A stretch of DNA of 64,000 nt, from positions 1 through 64,000 of the forward strand of contig PWEJ01000088.1 of the NCBI GenBank assembly GCA_003553485.1, given 5' to 3'. The position numbers and the translations under genes are program-made. Positions 49,591 through 59,101 of this stretch are shown here, in pieces (within the stretch, counting starts at the first letter, position 1; every line of letters begins with the position of its first letter). Under the pieces are notes generated by a model. It saw only the letters and a program-made list of their open reading frames with translations. It searched no databases and was not told where the DNA came from. This DNA is from Halanaerobiaceae bacterium (GTDB taxonomy: Bacteria > Bacillota > Halanaerobiia > Halanaerobiales > Halarsenatibacteraceae).

Positions 49591-50485
49591 TTTTGATAGT
49601 GAAAAAATTGATTTAATGGGCAAAAGAAAATTATGGTTTATGATTGGAAGCGCTGTTGTTATACTATCTCTGCTGGCTCTGCTTATTTTCGGTTTGAATC
49701 TGGGTATCGATTTTGCCGGCGGGACAATAATTGAATTTGGCTTTGAAGAACAGGTCGAGACCGATGAAGTAAGGACCATTCTTGCCGATATTGGAATAGC
49801 AGAGGATGCTACTTTACAGACAACAACTGAGGATGAATACCAGGGAATAATTGTCAGAACCGGAGAATTATCTCCAGAGGAGATTGAAGAAGTAGAAAAT
49901 GCCGTTGTTGATAATTTCTCTGGGGCAGAGGTTTTACGGACTGATATGGTAGGACCAACTATAGGCGAAGAACTCAGGAGACAGGCAATATTAGCTTTAT
50001 TGGTTGCCGGTCTGGCTATGGTTATATATATAAGCTTCCGTTTTGAGCTTAAATTTGCTGTAACCACTTTAGCCACCTTGAGTCATGATGTTATCTTTAC
50101 CGTAGGTATTTTTGCATTGCTCGGTAGAGAAATTAATACTGCTTTTGTGGCTGCTCTCTTAACTATTGTTGGTTATTCAATCAATGATACCATCGTTATT
50201 TTTGATAGGATAAGAGAGAATATGAAATTATATCGGAAATTGCCTTTTATTGAACAGGCTAATAGAGCTGTAGTTGATACTTTACCACGCTCAATTAACA
50301 CTTCTATGACCACCTTAGTAGCTATTTTGGCTATTTATCTCTTTGGCGGAGCAGCAATCAGGAATTTTATGCTGGCTCTATTTATTGGACTAGCAGTGGG
50401 AACTTACTCTTCAATTTTCGTAGCCAGTCCAATACTGGTAAGTTGGGATATTAGAAGCAAGGCTAAGGCTAAATCAAGCAGTTAA
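49583..50485 (+). CDS. secF: Protein translocase subunit SecF
   Basis: 300 aa. GIDFAGGTIIEF after TM1 and IVIFDRIREN in the TM4 region, matching SecF. Start ATG 49583 after AGGGGGG, inside the secD end; longer in-frame starts would read through secD. Pairs with SecD. Confidence 0.96.
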   Translation: MLNFDSEKIDLMGKRKLWFMIGSAVVILSLLALLIFGLNLGIDFAGGTIIEFGFEEQVETDEVRTILADIGIAEDATLQTTTEDEYQGIIVRTGELSPEEIEEVENAVVDNFSGAEVLRTDMVGPTIGEELRRQAILALLVAGLAMVIYISFRFELKFAVTTLATLSHDVIFTVGIFALLGREINTAFVAALLTIVGYSINDTIVIFDRIRENMKLYRKLPFIEQANRAVVDTLPRSINTSMTTLVAILAIYLFGGAAIRNFMLALFIGLAVGTYSSIFVASPILVSWDIRSKAKAKSSS

Positions 50486-50511
50486 AATTGCTGATCTTAG
50501 GGGGGTTTATG

Positions 50512-50829
50512 ATGAAATTTAATTTAGAGGATATTTTGTATCGCGGTTTAGGAACACTGGATCTGACAAGAGAAAAAATAGAAGAGTTAGTACAAATGAT
50601 GATTAAAGAAGGTGACCTGACCCGCAAACAGGGCGAAGAGCTAATCAAAAAATGGCAGCAAAAGGGCGATCAGAAAAAAGGTGAAATCGAAAAGACAATT
50701 GAGGAGAAACTTCAGGAATTAGGGCTTTCTTCCCAGGAAGATATGCAAGACTTAAAAGAAAGAGTTTCATCTTTAGAAAAAGAAGTTGCTAAGTTAAAAG
50801 ATTTATGTCTTGATAGCTCAGATCATTAG
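50512..50829 (+). CDS. Phasin-like coiled-coil protein
   Basis: 105 aa. Helix-rich: an N-terminal amphipathic helix, EELIKKWQQKGDQKK, and a C-terminal Leu/Glu/Lys heptad coiled coil (about 74-98) ending with a Cys-containing tail. Resembles PhaF/phasin-type proteins often annotated as polyhydroxyalkanoate synthesis regulators, but there is no PHA gene in the window. ATG 50512 (50509 possible) after a G6 Shine-Dalgarno. Adjacent to the AarF kinase. Confidence 0.7.
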   Translation: MKFNLEDILYRGLGTLDLTREKIEELVQMMIKEGDLTRKQGEELIKKWQQKGDQKKGEIEKTIEEKLQELGLSSQEDMQDLKERVSSLEKEVAKLKDLCLDSSDH

Positions 50830-50847
50830 TAGGAGCCCTGGCCTCTT

Positions 50848-52521
50848 ATGTTATTTAACCTCCGGCAAAAATACAAACATTTTCAAAGATATCGAGAAAT
50901 TAGTCAGGTTTTACTAAAAAACGGCCTGGGTTTCTTGTTGGACCGTTTTGGCTTAAAGCGTTTCATCCCTCTAAAGAAGAGATTTTCTCAAGAAGGGGAG
51001 TTTGAGGAACCTGCTAGCCTTCCAACGAGATTAAGACAGGTCATGCAGGAGTTAGGCCCTACCTATGTTAAATTAGGGCAAATTCTAAGCACCAGGCCAG
51101 ATATTCTACCCCCGGATTATATTGCCGAATTTCGCAAACTGCAGGATAAAGTACCCGGCGTTGACTTTAAAGAAATAAAAGAGGTCCTCAAAGATGAATT
51201 AGGTTCGGAGTGTTTTACAGAGATTTTTGCTGAATTTGATGAGGATCCCGTTGCTGCTGCCTCAATAGCCCAGGCCCATAAAGCAAAACTCCTTGATGGT
51301 ACAAAGGTTATGGTAAAAGTCCAAAGACCAGATATTAAAAGACAGGTCAGGGTAGATTTGGAAATCCTGGCTGATCTGGCTGAAATTGCTACCAATAGGG
51401 GTATTTTGCCGGATTTTATGGAACCTCAGGGCTTAGTGGCGGAATTTAAAGAGAGTCTCTATAAAGAGTTGAATTTTACCCAGGAGCTCAGTAATATCAA
51501 GCGGTTTCAGGAAAACCACCTCGATTATGATGAAATAATTATTCCAGCAGTATATGAAGCTTATTGTACTGATAAAGTACTGGTGATGGAAGAGCTAGAG
51601 GGTAAAAGATTAAGTGAAATCGATGATTTATCTGCAATTGACAATAAAAAGCTTTCCCGATTGGGGGCAGAAGCCTTTTTAAAGCAGGTTATGATTGATG
51701 GCTTTTTCCATGCTGACCCCCATCCCGGGAATATTTTTATTATCGATGATTCTTCTTTGGGCTACATTGATTTTGGCATGATGGGACAGATAAGCCCTAA
51801 AGACAGAGATTATTTTGCCCTTCTTTTTGCGGCCATTTTACGGAGAAATGTAGAGATCATTAAAGATATCATTATGGAAATAGGTGACCTTCCTCACTCC
51901 TTAAATGAAAGAAAGTTACTAATAGATATAGAGGAATTTATTCATAGTTATTATAATCGCAAGCTGGAAGATATAAATTTTAAAGTTTTGTTTCAGGACC
52001 TGCAGCGGTTGGTATTTAAACATCAAATTAGATTACCCCAGGAGTTTTTTCTGCTCTTTAGGGCTTTAGGGCTAAGCGAAGGAGTAGGAAGCCGATTGGA
52101 TCCTGAATTTAATATTGTTGAAATAGGTAATGATTTTTTAAGTGATTTACTGCAGGACCGCTTGCAGCCCAAAAATTTATTGAAGCGTTTTGGCTTAAGT
52201 TTATGGAAACTGCAAAACAACTTTAAAAATTATCCAGAAAATTTTGCTTCTATTTTAGATAAGTTAGCTCATGATGATTTATCAATAGGCTTTAAACACC
52301 AACAATTAGAAGACTTAATAAATGAAATAGACTTTGCTTCCAACCGTCTCTCCATCAGTCTGATTATCTCTTCCTTAATAGTAGGCTCTTCGATGATAAT
52401 TCAAACTGGCATTCAACCCCTCTTTCGCGGCATTCCTATCTTTGGATTTTTGGGCTTTTTTATGGCAGGTTTGCTGGGTATCTGGTTAGTTATTTCTATT
52501 TTACGATCTGGTAGATTTTAA
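50848..52521 (+). CDS. AarF/UbiB (ABC1) family atypical protein kinase
   Basis: 557 aa. KxGQ motif in YVKLGQILSTRPDILP, Ala-rich nucleotide loop (AAASIAQAHKAKL), catalytic HADPHPGN and DFGMMG motifs, two C-terminal TM helices (about 495-550). In aerobes UbiB supports ubiquinone synthesis; anaerobic homologues have unknown substrates. Located behind secF and a phasin-like gene. Confidence 0.92.
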   Translation: MLFNLRQKYKHFQRYREISQVLLKNGLGFLLDRFGLKRFIPLKKRFSQEGEFEEPASLPTRLRQVMQELGPTYVKLGQILSTRPDILPPDYIAEFRKLQDKVPGVDFKEIKEVLKDELGSECFTEIFAEFDEDPVAAASIAQAHKAKLLDGTKVMVKVQRPDIKRQVRVDLEILADLAEIATNRGILPDFMEPQGLVAEFKESLYKELNFTQELSNIKRFQENHLDYDEIIIPAVYEAYCTDKVLVMEELEGKRLSEIDDLSAIDNKKLSRLGAEAFLKQVMIDGFFHADPHPGNIFIIDDSSLGYIDFGMMGQISPKDRDYFALLFAAILRRNVEIIKDIIMEIGDLPHSLNERKLLIDIEEFIHSYYNRKLEDINFKVLFQDLQRLVFKHQIRLPQEFFLLFRALGLSEGVGSRLDPEFNIVEIGNDFLSDLLQDRLQPKNLLKRFGLSLWKLQNNFKNYPENFASILDKLAHDDLSIGFKHQQLEDLINEIDFASNRLSISLIISSLIVGSSMIIQTGIQPLFRGIPIFGFLGFFMAGLLGIWLVISILRSGRF

Positions 52522-52559
52522 AACATTTTCAAAATAGCTGAAAAAGAAAGCTGATTCTT

Positions 52560-55028
52560 ATGCAAGAAAGATGGTTTTTACGACAAAAGAATATTCCTAG
52601 CTCTGATTCAGTTGCTGAAAAGATATTACAACAGCGAGGTTTTACCTCCAAGGAAATCAAAAACTTTTTAGAGTTAGATCCTGCCAGTTTGAGCAGCCCC
52701 TTTATTTTTCCTGATATGAAAAAGGCAGTCACCAGGCTTTATAAAGCCTGTGATAATCAGGAAAATATTTTAATCTTTGGTGATTATGATGTAGATGGTA
52801 TAACTGCTGTTACTTTAATACAGCAATTTTTGCAGCAGATTTTAGGCCTTACCCCTGACTATTTTGTTCCTGATAGAGTAGAAGATGGGTATGGCCTTAG
52901 CATTGCAACCCTGTCCAAGTTAGATCTGATAAAAACTGACCTCATCATCACAGTAGATTGTGGAATTACAGCTAAAGAGGAGACAGTATTTTTGCAGGAT
53001 AAAAATATTGATGTGATTATAACTGACCATCATGAACCGGCTGGAAGTTTAAATTCAGACCAATTACAGTTACCGCCGGCTTTAGCTGTTATAAATCATC
53101 ATTTATTACCTGAGGAAAATAAAATATCTGGAGGTCTATCGGGGGTAGGGACTGCTTTTAAATTATGTCAGGCCTTAGAGGAATATCTCCAAACCAAACA
53201 GAGGGAGGTAAAGCCTCAGCCTATTGAGAAAGAGCTAGATTTTTCTTTATCTCCAACTCTTAAGTCTAACTTAGATTTAGTAGCTTTAGGAACAATAGCT
53301 GATTTAGTTCCTTTATATGGAGAGAACCGTATTTTAGTCAGTCAGGGATTAGAGGCATTATCTGCCACTGAAAATATTGGTCTAAAAAAACTTGCAGCTA
53401 AACAATCCTTATCTTTAACTACAGGCCTTTCTGCCGGACAGATAGGTTTTATATTGGCACCTCCAATCAATGCTGCCGGTCGCATTCAGTCGGCCGACAA
53501 AGCCATAAAAATGTTAAATACTGCCGAAGTGGACCAGGCTGAAGAATTAGCTGCAGACTTAGTATCCTTAAATAATGACAGAAGAGAAGAAGAAGAGAGA
53601 ACTCTTTCAGAGGCCCTGGCCAAGCTAGAGGCTAATCCCCCTGAGGCTAAAGAAGCCATTATTTTAGCTTCAGCAGATTGGCATCCCGGAGTAATTGGTA
53701 TAGTAGCCTCTAGATTGGTGGAAAAGTTTTATCGTCCGGTAATATTGATCGCTCTTTCCAAAGAAAAGGGCAGGGGATCAGGCCGGAGTATAGAGAATCT
53801 TCATTTGCACCAGGCATTAAAAGCCTCTTCAGATTATTTAATAGGTTTTGGAGGCCATAAACAGGCAGCAGGTCTGGAGATAAAAAAAGATAATATTGCT
53901 GATTTTAAAGAACATTTCAATGCTTATCTGGAGAGAAATCTTACCTCAGAGGATTTTGTGCCGGCACAAAATATTGATGAAATCCTGACAGCAGAAGAGA
54001 TTGATCTTTCTTTATGTGCTGAGCTTGAGAGTTTAAAACCACATGGTATAGGTAATCCTGCCCCGGTTTTTTTAATTCCTGAGGTCAAATTGAAAAAAGC
54101 TAGAGCAGTGGGCAAAAAGGGACGGCACCTAAAAATTGAAACTTCTCAAGGTTTGTCGGGAATTGGTTTTGAGCTGGCAAAAAATTTTGATTTTACCACT
54201 TGTAACAACAAAAATGAGAAGTATAATATTTTAGCCAGGATTGAAAAAAATACCTATCGGGGGGATACAAAAACTCAATTAAAAATTATAAGAATTGTTC
54301 CCGCTCGGTCTAAAGAACAATTCCCCCTTATTTATCAAGGAAGTAAGTTAAAGCTCTGGGATTTTCGCAATTGCTCTAAATCTTTAGATATTATAGATGC
54401 AATTGTAGGTCAGAAAAATTCTTCTTTGATTTATCTCCATGATAAAAAAAGAAAAGAGGCTCTAAAAAAACAATATCCTGAAGTTTTAGTAACCACAAAT
54501 ATAAAAGAGGCCAGTCAAAGTAAGGCTGAGGCGATAATCTTATTAGAGCTTCCTTTTTCCTTGGCTGAAATCAAAAAGATTATCGCTCCCATTAAAGCCA
54601 AAAGTACTAACCAGGGGGGAAAGGAATTATACTTGCTCTTCACTGAGGAAGATATAGCCCTTAATAAAACAATTTTAGGTCATAAAATTATCAATAAAGA
54701 AAAACTTTTGGCAACCTGGCGTCAAATATCAAGCCATGATCAATTAAAACTTAGCAAATTTAAGGAGACTTTAAAAAGTCAGTTTAATTTAACCAAAACT
54801 AAGACTAACCAGCTTTTGGAGATCTACCAGGAACTTGATTTAATTGTTGTGGAGCCAGAGCAAAAAAATAAAAAAGTAAAAATAAATAATAGCCACTCGG
54901 GGAGGCTGGACTTATCAACTTCAATAAGATATAATAAAAACGTTGAAATCCTTGCTTCCTTTACCAAATTACAAAAGGTAATCTGGGCTCAGGACTTAAG
55001 GCCTTTTCTTAAAATAATAGAGCAATAG
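52560..55028 (+). CDS. recJ: Single-stranded-DNA-specific exonuclease RecJ
   Basis: 822 aa. DHH/DHHA1 phosphoesterase: FGDYDVDGITA, VDCGI, ITDHHE, then DHHA1 with GRGSGRS and GGHKQAAG, and an OB-fold. A Firmicute-type C-terminal extension of about 250 aa, rich in Lys, follows. 5'-3' exonuclease for recombination and mismatch repair. Neighbours apt and rel as usual. No distinct Shine-Dalgarno before the ATG. Confidence 0.95.
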   Translation: MQERWFLRQKNIPSSDSVAEKILQQRGFTSKEIKNFLELDPASLSSPFIFPDMKKAVTRLYKACDNQENILIFGDYDVDGITAVTLIQQFLQQILGLTPDYFVPDRVEDGYGLSIATLSKLDLIKTDLIITVDCGITAKEETVFLQDKNIDVIITDHHEPAGSLNSDQLQLPPALAVINHHLLPEENKISGGLSGVGTAFKLCQALEEYLQTKQREVKPQPIEKELDFSLSPTLKSNLDLVALGTIADLVPLYGENRILVSQGLEALSATENIGLKKLAAKQSLSLTTGLSAGQIGFILAPPINAAGRIQSADKAIKMLNTAEVDQAEELAADLVSLNNDRREEEERTLSEALAKLEANPPEAKEAIILASADWHPGVIGIVASRLVEKFYRPVILIALSKEKGRGSGRSIENLHLHQALKASSDYLIGFGGHKQAAGLEIKKDNIADFKEHFNAYLERNLTSEDFVPAQNIDEILTAEEIDLSLCAELESLKPHGIGNPAPVFLIPEVKLKKARAVGKKGRHLKIETSQGLSGIGFELAKNFDFTTCNNKNEKYNILARIEKNTYRGDTKTQLKIIRIVPARSKEQFPLIYQGSKLKLWDFRNCSKSLDIIDAIVGQKNSSLIYLHDKKRKEALKKQYPEVLVTTNIKEASQSKAEAIILLELPFSLAEIKKIIAPIKAKSTNQGGKELYLLFTEEDIALNKTILGHKIINKEKLLATWRQISSHDQLKLSKFKETLKSQFNLTKTKTNQLLEIYQELDLIVVEPEQKNKKVKINNSHSGRLDLSTSIRYNKNVEILASFTKLQKVIWAQDLRPFLKIIEQ

Positions 55029-55102
55029 GCCATTACTTTAATAGCTGAGCAGGGGAAGCCTTTAATTAGGGCAAATTTAAATATTTTGTTAGGAGGAAAA
55101 TG

Positions 55103-55615
55103 ATGAAGCTAGAAGATTTTATCAGAGAGATACCGGACTTTCCTAAAGAAGGAATATTATTTAAAGATATCACTCCTTTATTGCAGGACTCTTTAGCCTT
55201 TAAGCAGGCCATAGATGAGCTTTGTGATTATTTTTCCCAGGTAGAATTTGACTATATTGCTGGTATAGAGGCTCGCGGTTTTCTGCTGGGGCCAATTATG
55301 GCCTATGAACTTGATAAAGGCTTTATCCCCATCAGAAAGCCAGGCAAACTTCCTGCTGCCAAAATATCAGCCAGCTATGAACTGGAATATGGTACAAACA
55401 CCCTGGAAATGCACAGGGATGCCTGCCAGCCTGGAGACAAGGTTTTATTGATTGATGATTTATTGGCTACCGGGGGAACTGCCCAGGCTGCAGTTGATTT
55501 GATTGAAGGCCTGGAGGCTGAAGTCATAGGTATTGGATTTTTGATTGAATTAGTAGATTTAAAGGGTAGGGAGGACTTAAAGGGTTACGATGTTTACTCT
55601 GTTTTACAGGAATAA
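55103..55615 (+). CDS. apt: Adenine phosphoribosyltransferase
   Basis: 170 aa. PRPP loop VLLIDDLLATGGTA, N-terminal IPDFPKEGILFKDITPLL, and the flexible-loop region. Salvages adenine to AMP. ATG 55103 is 6 nt after AGGAGG; 55100 is also possible. Between recJ and rel, the conserved Firmicute order. Confidence 0.97.
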   Translation: MKLEDFIREIPDFPKEGILFKDITPLLQDSLAFKQAIDELCDYFSQVEFDYIAGIEARGFLLGPIMAYELDKGFIPIRKPGKLPAAKISASYELEYGTNTLEMHRDACQPGDKVLLIDDLLATGGTAQAAVDLIEGLEAEVIGIGFLIELVDLKGREDLKGYDVYSVLQE

Positions 55616-55690
55616 ACATGTTAATCTTTTAATTTAAAAAGCTGTTACCTTTTATTTTATTTTTAGCTCCCTATTGATAGGAGTATTTTT

Positions 55691-57826
55691 ATGGATTTAA
55701 ATAAAATTATAACCAAAATAGAAACTTATATAGAGGAACCTGATTTAAGTGATATAAAAAAGGCTTATGAGCTATGCAAAGAGGCTCATAAGGGGCAATA
55801 TCGCATTTCAGGGGAGCCCTATGTAGAACACCCCCTGGGTGTTGCCTATATTTTAGCTGAATTAGAGCTGGACTTGACAACCATTACCGGCGCTCTTCTC
55901 CATGATGTTATAGAGGATACTGGAATAACCAGAGAAGAGATTGTGGAAGAGTTTGGGGAAGAGTTAGCGCTTTTAGTTGATGGTGTTACCAAACTTACCA
56001 GGATACAATTTAAGACTAAAGAAGAACAGCAGGCTGAGAGTTTGCGCAAGATGTTTTTAGCAATGGCTGATGATATCAGAGTTGTCTTGATTAAACTGGC
56101 TGACCGTCTTCATAATATGAGAACCCTGGGCTATATGAAAAGAGAGAAACAACTGGAAAAAGCTCAGGAAACTCTGGAGATTTATGCCCCCCTGGCTCAC
56201 AGGTTAGGGATGTCGCGGTTAAAATGGGAATTAGAAGACCTCTGTTTCCGTTATTTAAAACCTGAAATGTATTATGAAGTCTCTCGAAAAGTAGCTGCTA
56301 ATCGGAAGGAAAGAGAAGAGCAGATAAAAGAAGCTATCGAAGATATTGAAAATCATCTTAAAGAAGATAATATTGAAGCAGAAATATCAGGTCGGCCTAA
56401 ACATCTCTACAGTATTTATCAAAAAATGGAAAGAAAAGAGGTGGACTTCAACGAAGTATATGACCTCACAGCAGTCCGGGTTTTAGTAGATTCCGTTCGG
56501 GAATGCTATGAGGTTTTAGGCATAATTCATGAAATATGGAAACCTATGCCAGGCCGCTTTAAAGATTATATTGCCATGCCTAAAACGAATATGTATCAAT
56601 CACTGCACACCACAGTTATTGGGCCAAATGGCGACCCCTTAGAGGTCCAGATTCGCACCCGGGAGATGCACCGTACAGCAGAATACGGTATTGCTGCCCA
56701 TTGGAGGTACAAAGAAGGTAAAAGTGGAGATGAAGATTTTGAAGAAAAGCTTTCCTGGTTGAGACAGCTATTAGAATGGCAAAAGGATTTACAGGAGCCC
56801 CATGAGTTTATAGAGACTCTAAAAATAGATCTCTTTGAAGATGAGGTTTTTGTTTTTACCCCCAAAGGAGATGTTATATCTCTGCCTCAGGGAGGAACTC
56901 CCGTTGACTTTGCTTATAATATCCATACAGAAGTAGGTCATAACTGTGTGGGAGCCAAGGTCAATGGAAAAATAGTACCGCTGGAGTATAATCTGGAAAA
57001 TGGAGATATAGTAGAAATTTTAACCTCTAATAATTCTACCGGTCCAACAAGAGACTGGTTGAAATTTGTAAAAACTTCCCGAGCTAAAAGCAAAATAAAA
57101 CGCTGGTTTAAACAGCAGCAAAAGGAAAAAATTGTTGCCAGTGGTAAAAAATCTTTAAAGCAGGCTTTAGAAAAAGAAGAGATTGAAATTCCTAAAGAAG
57201 AAAGAAATAAAGTTTTAAAAATGGTAGCTGATGAATTAAATTATAATGACCTGGAGTCTTTCTATGCCGCTATTGGTTATGATCAGTTAACTACCAGGCA
57301 GGTTATCAATAAAATTCCGGATAAATTTAAAAAGCAGCAGGAGTTACAGGATTTAGTTAGTAAACCCAGAAAAAAATCAACTGACCGAGGGGTTAAAGTA
57401 AAGGGCATGGATGATATTCTGGTGAGGATAGCTCAATGTTGCAATCCGGTACCTGGTGATAAGATCATTGGTTATATAACCAGAGGCAGGGGAGTTTCAG
57501 TCCATAGATCTGATTGTCCCAATATTAAAGATCTTAGTAAAGATAGATTTATCGATGTTAGCTGGAGTGGTACCAGAACTGGCTCTTATCAAGTAGAGCT
57601 ATCTATCAGGGCTGTTAATAAATCTGCCCTATTAAATGAGATAACTGGTTTAATCTCTAAAGAACAGATTGCTCTGCATTCTGTTATGGCTAATACTGAT
57701 AAATATAATCAGGCCTATATTAAAATGTCTGTGGAATTAAGTAGCCTCGAGCATATGAGGGATTTAATAAAAAAGATAGAAAAAATATCCGGGGTTTTAT
57801 CAGTGAGCCGTTCTCGGCCCAGCTAA
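55691..57826 (+). CDS. relA: Bifunctional (p)ppGpp synthetase/hydrolase (Rel)
   Basis: 711 aa. N-terminal HD hydrolase with HDVIEDT, the synthetase domain with RFKDYIAMPKTNMYQSLH, TGS domain (VFTPKGDVISLPQG), helical/CC region with CCNPVPGD, and a C-terminal ACT domain. Both hydrolase and synthetase motifs are intact, so it is probably a dual-function stringent-response enzyme. RBS AGGAG. Confidence 0.97.
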   Translation: MDLNKIITKIETYIEEPDLSDIKKAYELCKEAHKGQYRISGEPYVEHPLGVAYILAELELDLTTITGALLHDVIEDTGITREEIVEEFGEELALLVDGVTKLTRIQFKTKEEQQAESLRKMFLAMADDIRVVLIKLADRLHNMRTLGYMKREKQLEKAQETLEIYAPLAHRLGMSRLKWELEDLCFRYLKPEMYYEVSRKVAANRKEREEQIKEAIEDIENHLKEDNIEAEISGRPKHLYSIYQKMERKEVDFNEVYDLTAVRVLVDSVRECYEVLGIIHEIWKPMPGRFKDYIAMPKTNMYQSLHTTVIGPNGDPLEVQIRTREMHRTAEYGIAAHWRYKEGKSGDEDFEEKLSWLRQLLEWQKDLQEPHEFIETLKIDLFEDEVFVFTPKGDVISLPQGGTPVDFAYNIHTEVGHNCVGAKVNGKIVPLEYNLENGDIVEILTSNNSTGPTRDWLKFVKTSRAKSKIKRWFKQQQKEKIVASGKKSLKQALEKEEIEIPKEERNKVLKMVADELNYNDLESFYAAIGYDQLTTRQVINKIPDKFKKQQELQDLVSKPRKKSTDRGVKVKGMDDILVRIAQCCNPVPGDKIIGYITRGRGVSVHRSDCPNIKDLSKDRFIDVSWSGTRTGSYQVELSIRAVNKSALLNEITGLISKEQIALHSVMANTDKYNQAYIKMSVELSSLEHMRDLIKKIEKISGVLSVSRSRPS

Positions 57827-57904
57827 ATTTGTTACTCAATTGACTTTTTCTTGTTTTTATATTTTGTTTATAAATTAGACTTTGCTTATTTTAAGGAGGA
57901 TAAA

Positions 57905-58354
57905 ATGCGCGCAGTTGTACAAAGGGTAAAAGAAGCTGAAGTTAAAGTGGACCAGGAAGTTGTGGGGGCTATAGAATCTGGTCTCTGTGTTTTTTTAGGT
58001 GTGGGAGAAGAAGATGATAAAGAAGATGTGGAATATTTAGCTGATAAAATTGCCAACTTAAGAGTCTTTGCTGATGACCAGGGCAAGATGAATTTATCGG
58101 CTCTGGATTTAGAAAAAAATTTCCTGGTGATTTCTCAATTCACTCTCTATGGAGATTGTCGCCAGGGGCGCAGGCCTAGTTATGCTCAAGCTGCCCCTCC
58201 AGGCAAAGCAGAAGAACTTTATGAATATTTTCTTGACTCTTTAGCCGGTTATGGTCAAAAGGTGGCCAGTGGAGAATTTAAAGCTATGATGGATGTAAGC
58301 CTTATTAATGATGGGCCAGTAACTTTATTACTTGATAGCAAGAAAAATTTTTAG
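57905..58354 (+). CDS. dtd: D-aminoacyl-tRNA deacylase
   Basis: 149 aa. [13 protein letters not shown] start, SQFTLYGD, and the trans-cis NDGPVT motif near the C-terminus. Removes D-amino acids from tRNA. Start ATG 57905 with AAGGAGG; an earlier in-frame ATG at 57851 would add a non-family hydrophobic stretch. Confidence 0.97.
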   Translation: MRAVVQRVKEAEVKVDQEVVGAIESGLCVFLGVGEEDDKEDVEYLADKIANLRVFADDQGKMNLSALDLEKNFLVISQFTLYGDCRQGRRPSYAQAAPPGKAEELYEYFLDSLAGYGQKVASGEFKAMMDVSLINDGPVTLLLDSKKNF

Positions 58355-58367
58355 CTCTAATGAGGTG

Positions 58368-59003
58368 ATGGAAATCGATATTTATACCACTAAATGCGGG
58401 CGCAATTATACTAATTGTTATACTTTAATCGAAGAGAAGCAGGCTTTAGTTATCGATCCTGGTTCTCCTGCTGAAGTTGATGATATTCTAGAAATTATTG
58501 CTAACCAGGGAGCTAAATTAGAGCTTATTGTAAATACTCACAGTCATTATGATCATATTGGCGGCAACCAAAAATTATTAGCTAAAACCAGTGCTAAACT
58601 GGCCGCTCATGCAGAGGCTGTTGATTTACTTCCTGATCCTGGCAAAAATCTTTCAAAATTTATGGGAGAGGAATATAAAAGTCCCACTCCTGATGTAATA
58701 TTACAGGCAGGTGAGGAATTGAAACTGGAAAATTTAGCTTTTAATATACTGCATCTCCCAGGTCACAGTCCTGATAGCCTGGCCCTTTATCTAGCTTCAG
58801 AAAAATTGCTTTTTTCCGGTGACTTGATTTTTGCCCGGGGGATAGGCAGAGCAGATCTGCCAGGAGGTGACAGAAAGCTTTTAAATAAATCCATAAATAG
58901 AGTTTTACAGGATTTGCCTCTAGAGACTGAGGTATATCCCGGTCATGGAGAAAAAACAACATTGGATAAATTTAAAAAAGATGTTTACTCAAGGCTTAAT
59001 TAA
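58368..59003 (+). CDS. Metallo-beta-lactamase-fold hydrolase (glyoxalase II-like)
   Basis: 211 aa. Zinc motif THSHYDHIGG (HxHxDH), downstream HLPGHSPDSLALY, DLIFARGIGRADLPGG and terminal PGHGEKTT, all the usual ligands. Group resembles Bacillus YqgX-type glyoxalase II-like enzymes; substrate unknown. Start ATG 58368 lies directly on GAGGTG, so initiation may be weak or coupled to dtd 13 nt upstream. Confidence 0.9.
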   Translation: MEIDIYTTKCGRNYTNCYTLIEEKQALVIDPGSPAEVDDILEIIANQGAKLELIVNTHSHYDHIGGNQKLLAKTSAKLAAHAEAVDLLPDPGKNLSKFMGEEYKSPTPDVILQAGEELKLENLAFNILHLPGHSPDSLALYLASEKLLFSGDLIFARGIGRADLPGGDRKLLNKSINRVLQDLPLETEVYPGHGEKTTLDKFKKDVYSRLN

Positions 59004-59008
59004 ATAAA

Positions 59009-59037
59009 TTGACAATTACCTATCACTAAGGTAAAAT
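59009..59037 (+). promoter_or_regulatory. Promoter of the SurA_N/TPR gene
   Basis: TTGACA (59009-59014), 17-nt spacer, TAAAAT (59032-59037), 65 nt upstream of the start. Good consensus fit. Confidence 0.75.
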
Positions 59038-59101
59038 AAAGATGGCATTATAGTTGATATTTAGGGAAAAAAGTTTTGTTATTAGAGGAGGTTAATTTTG
59101 G

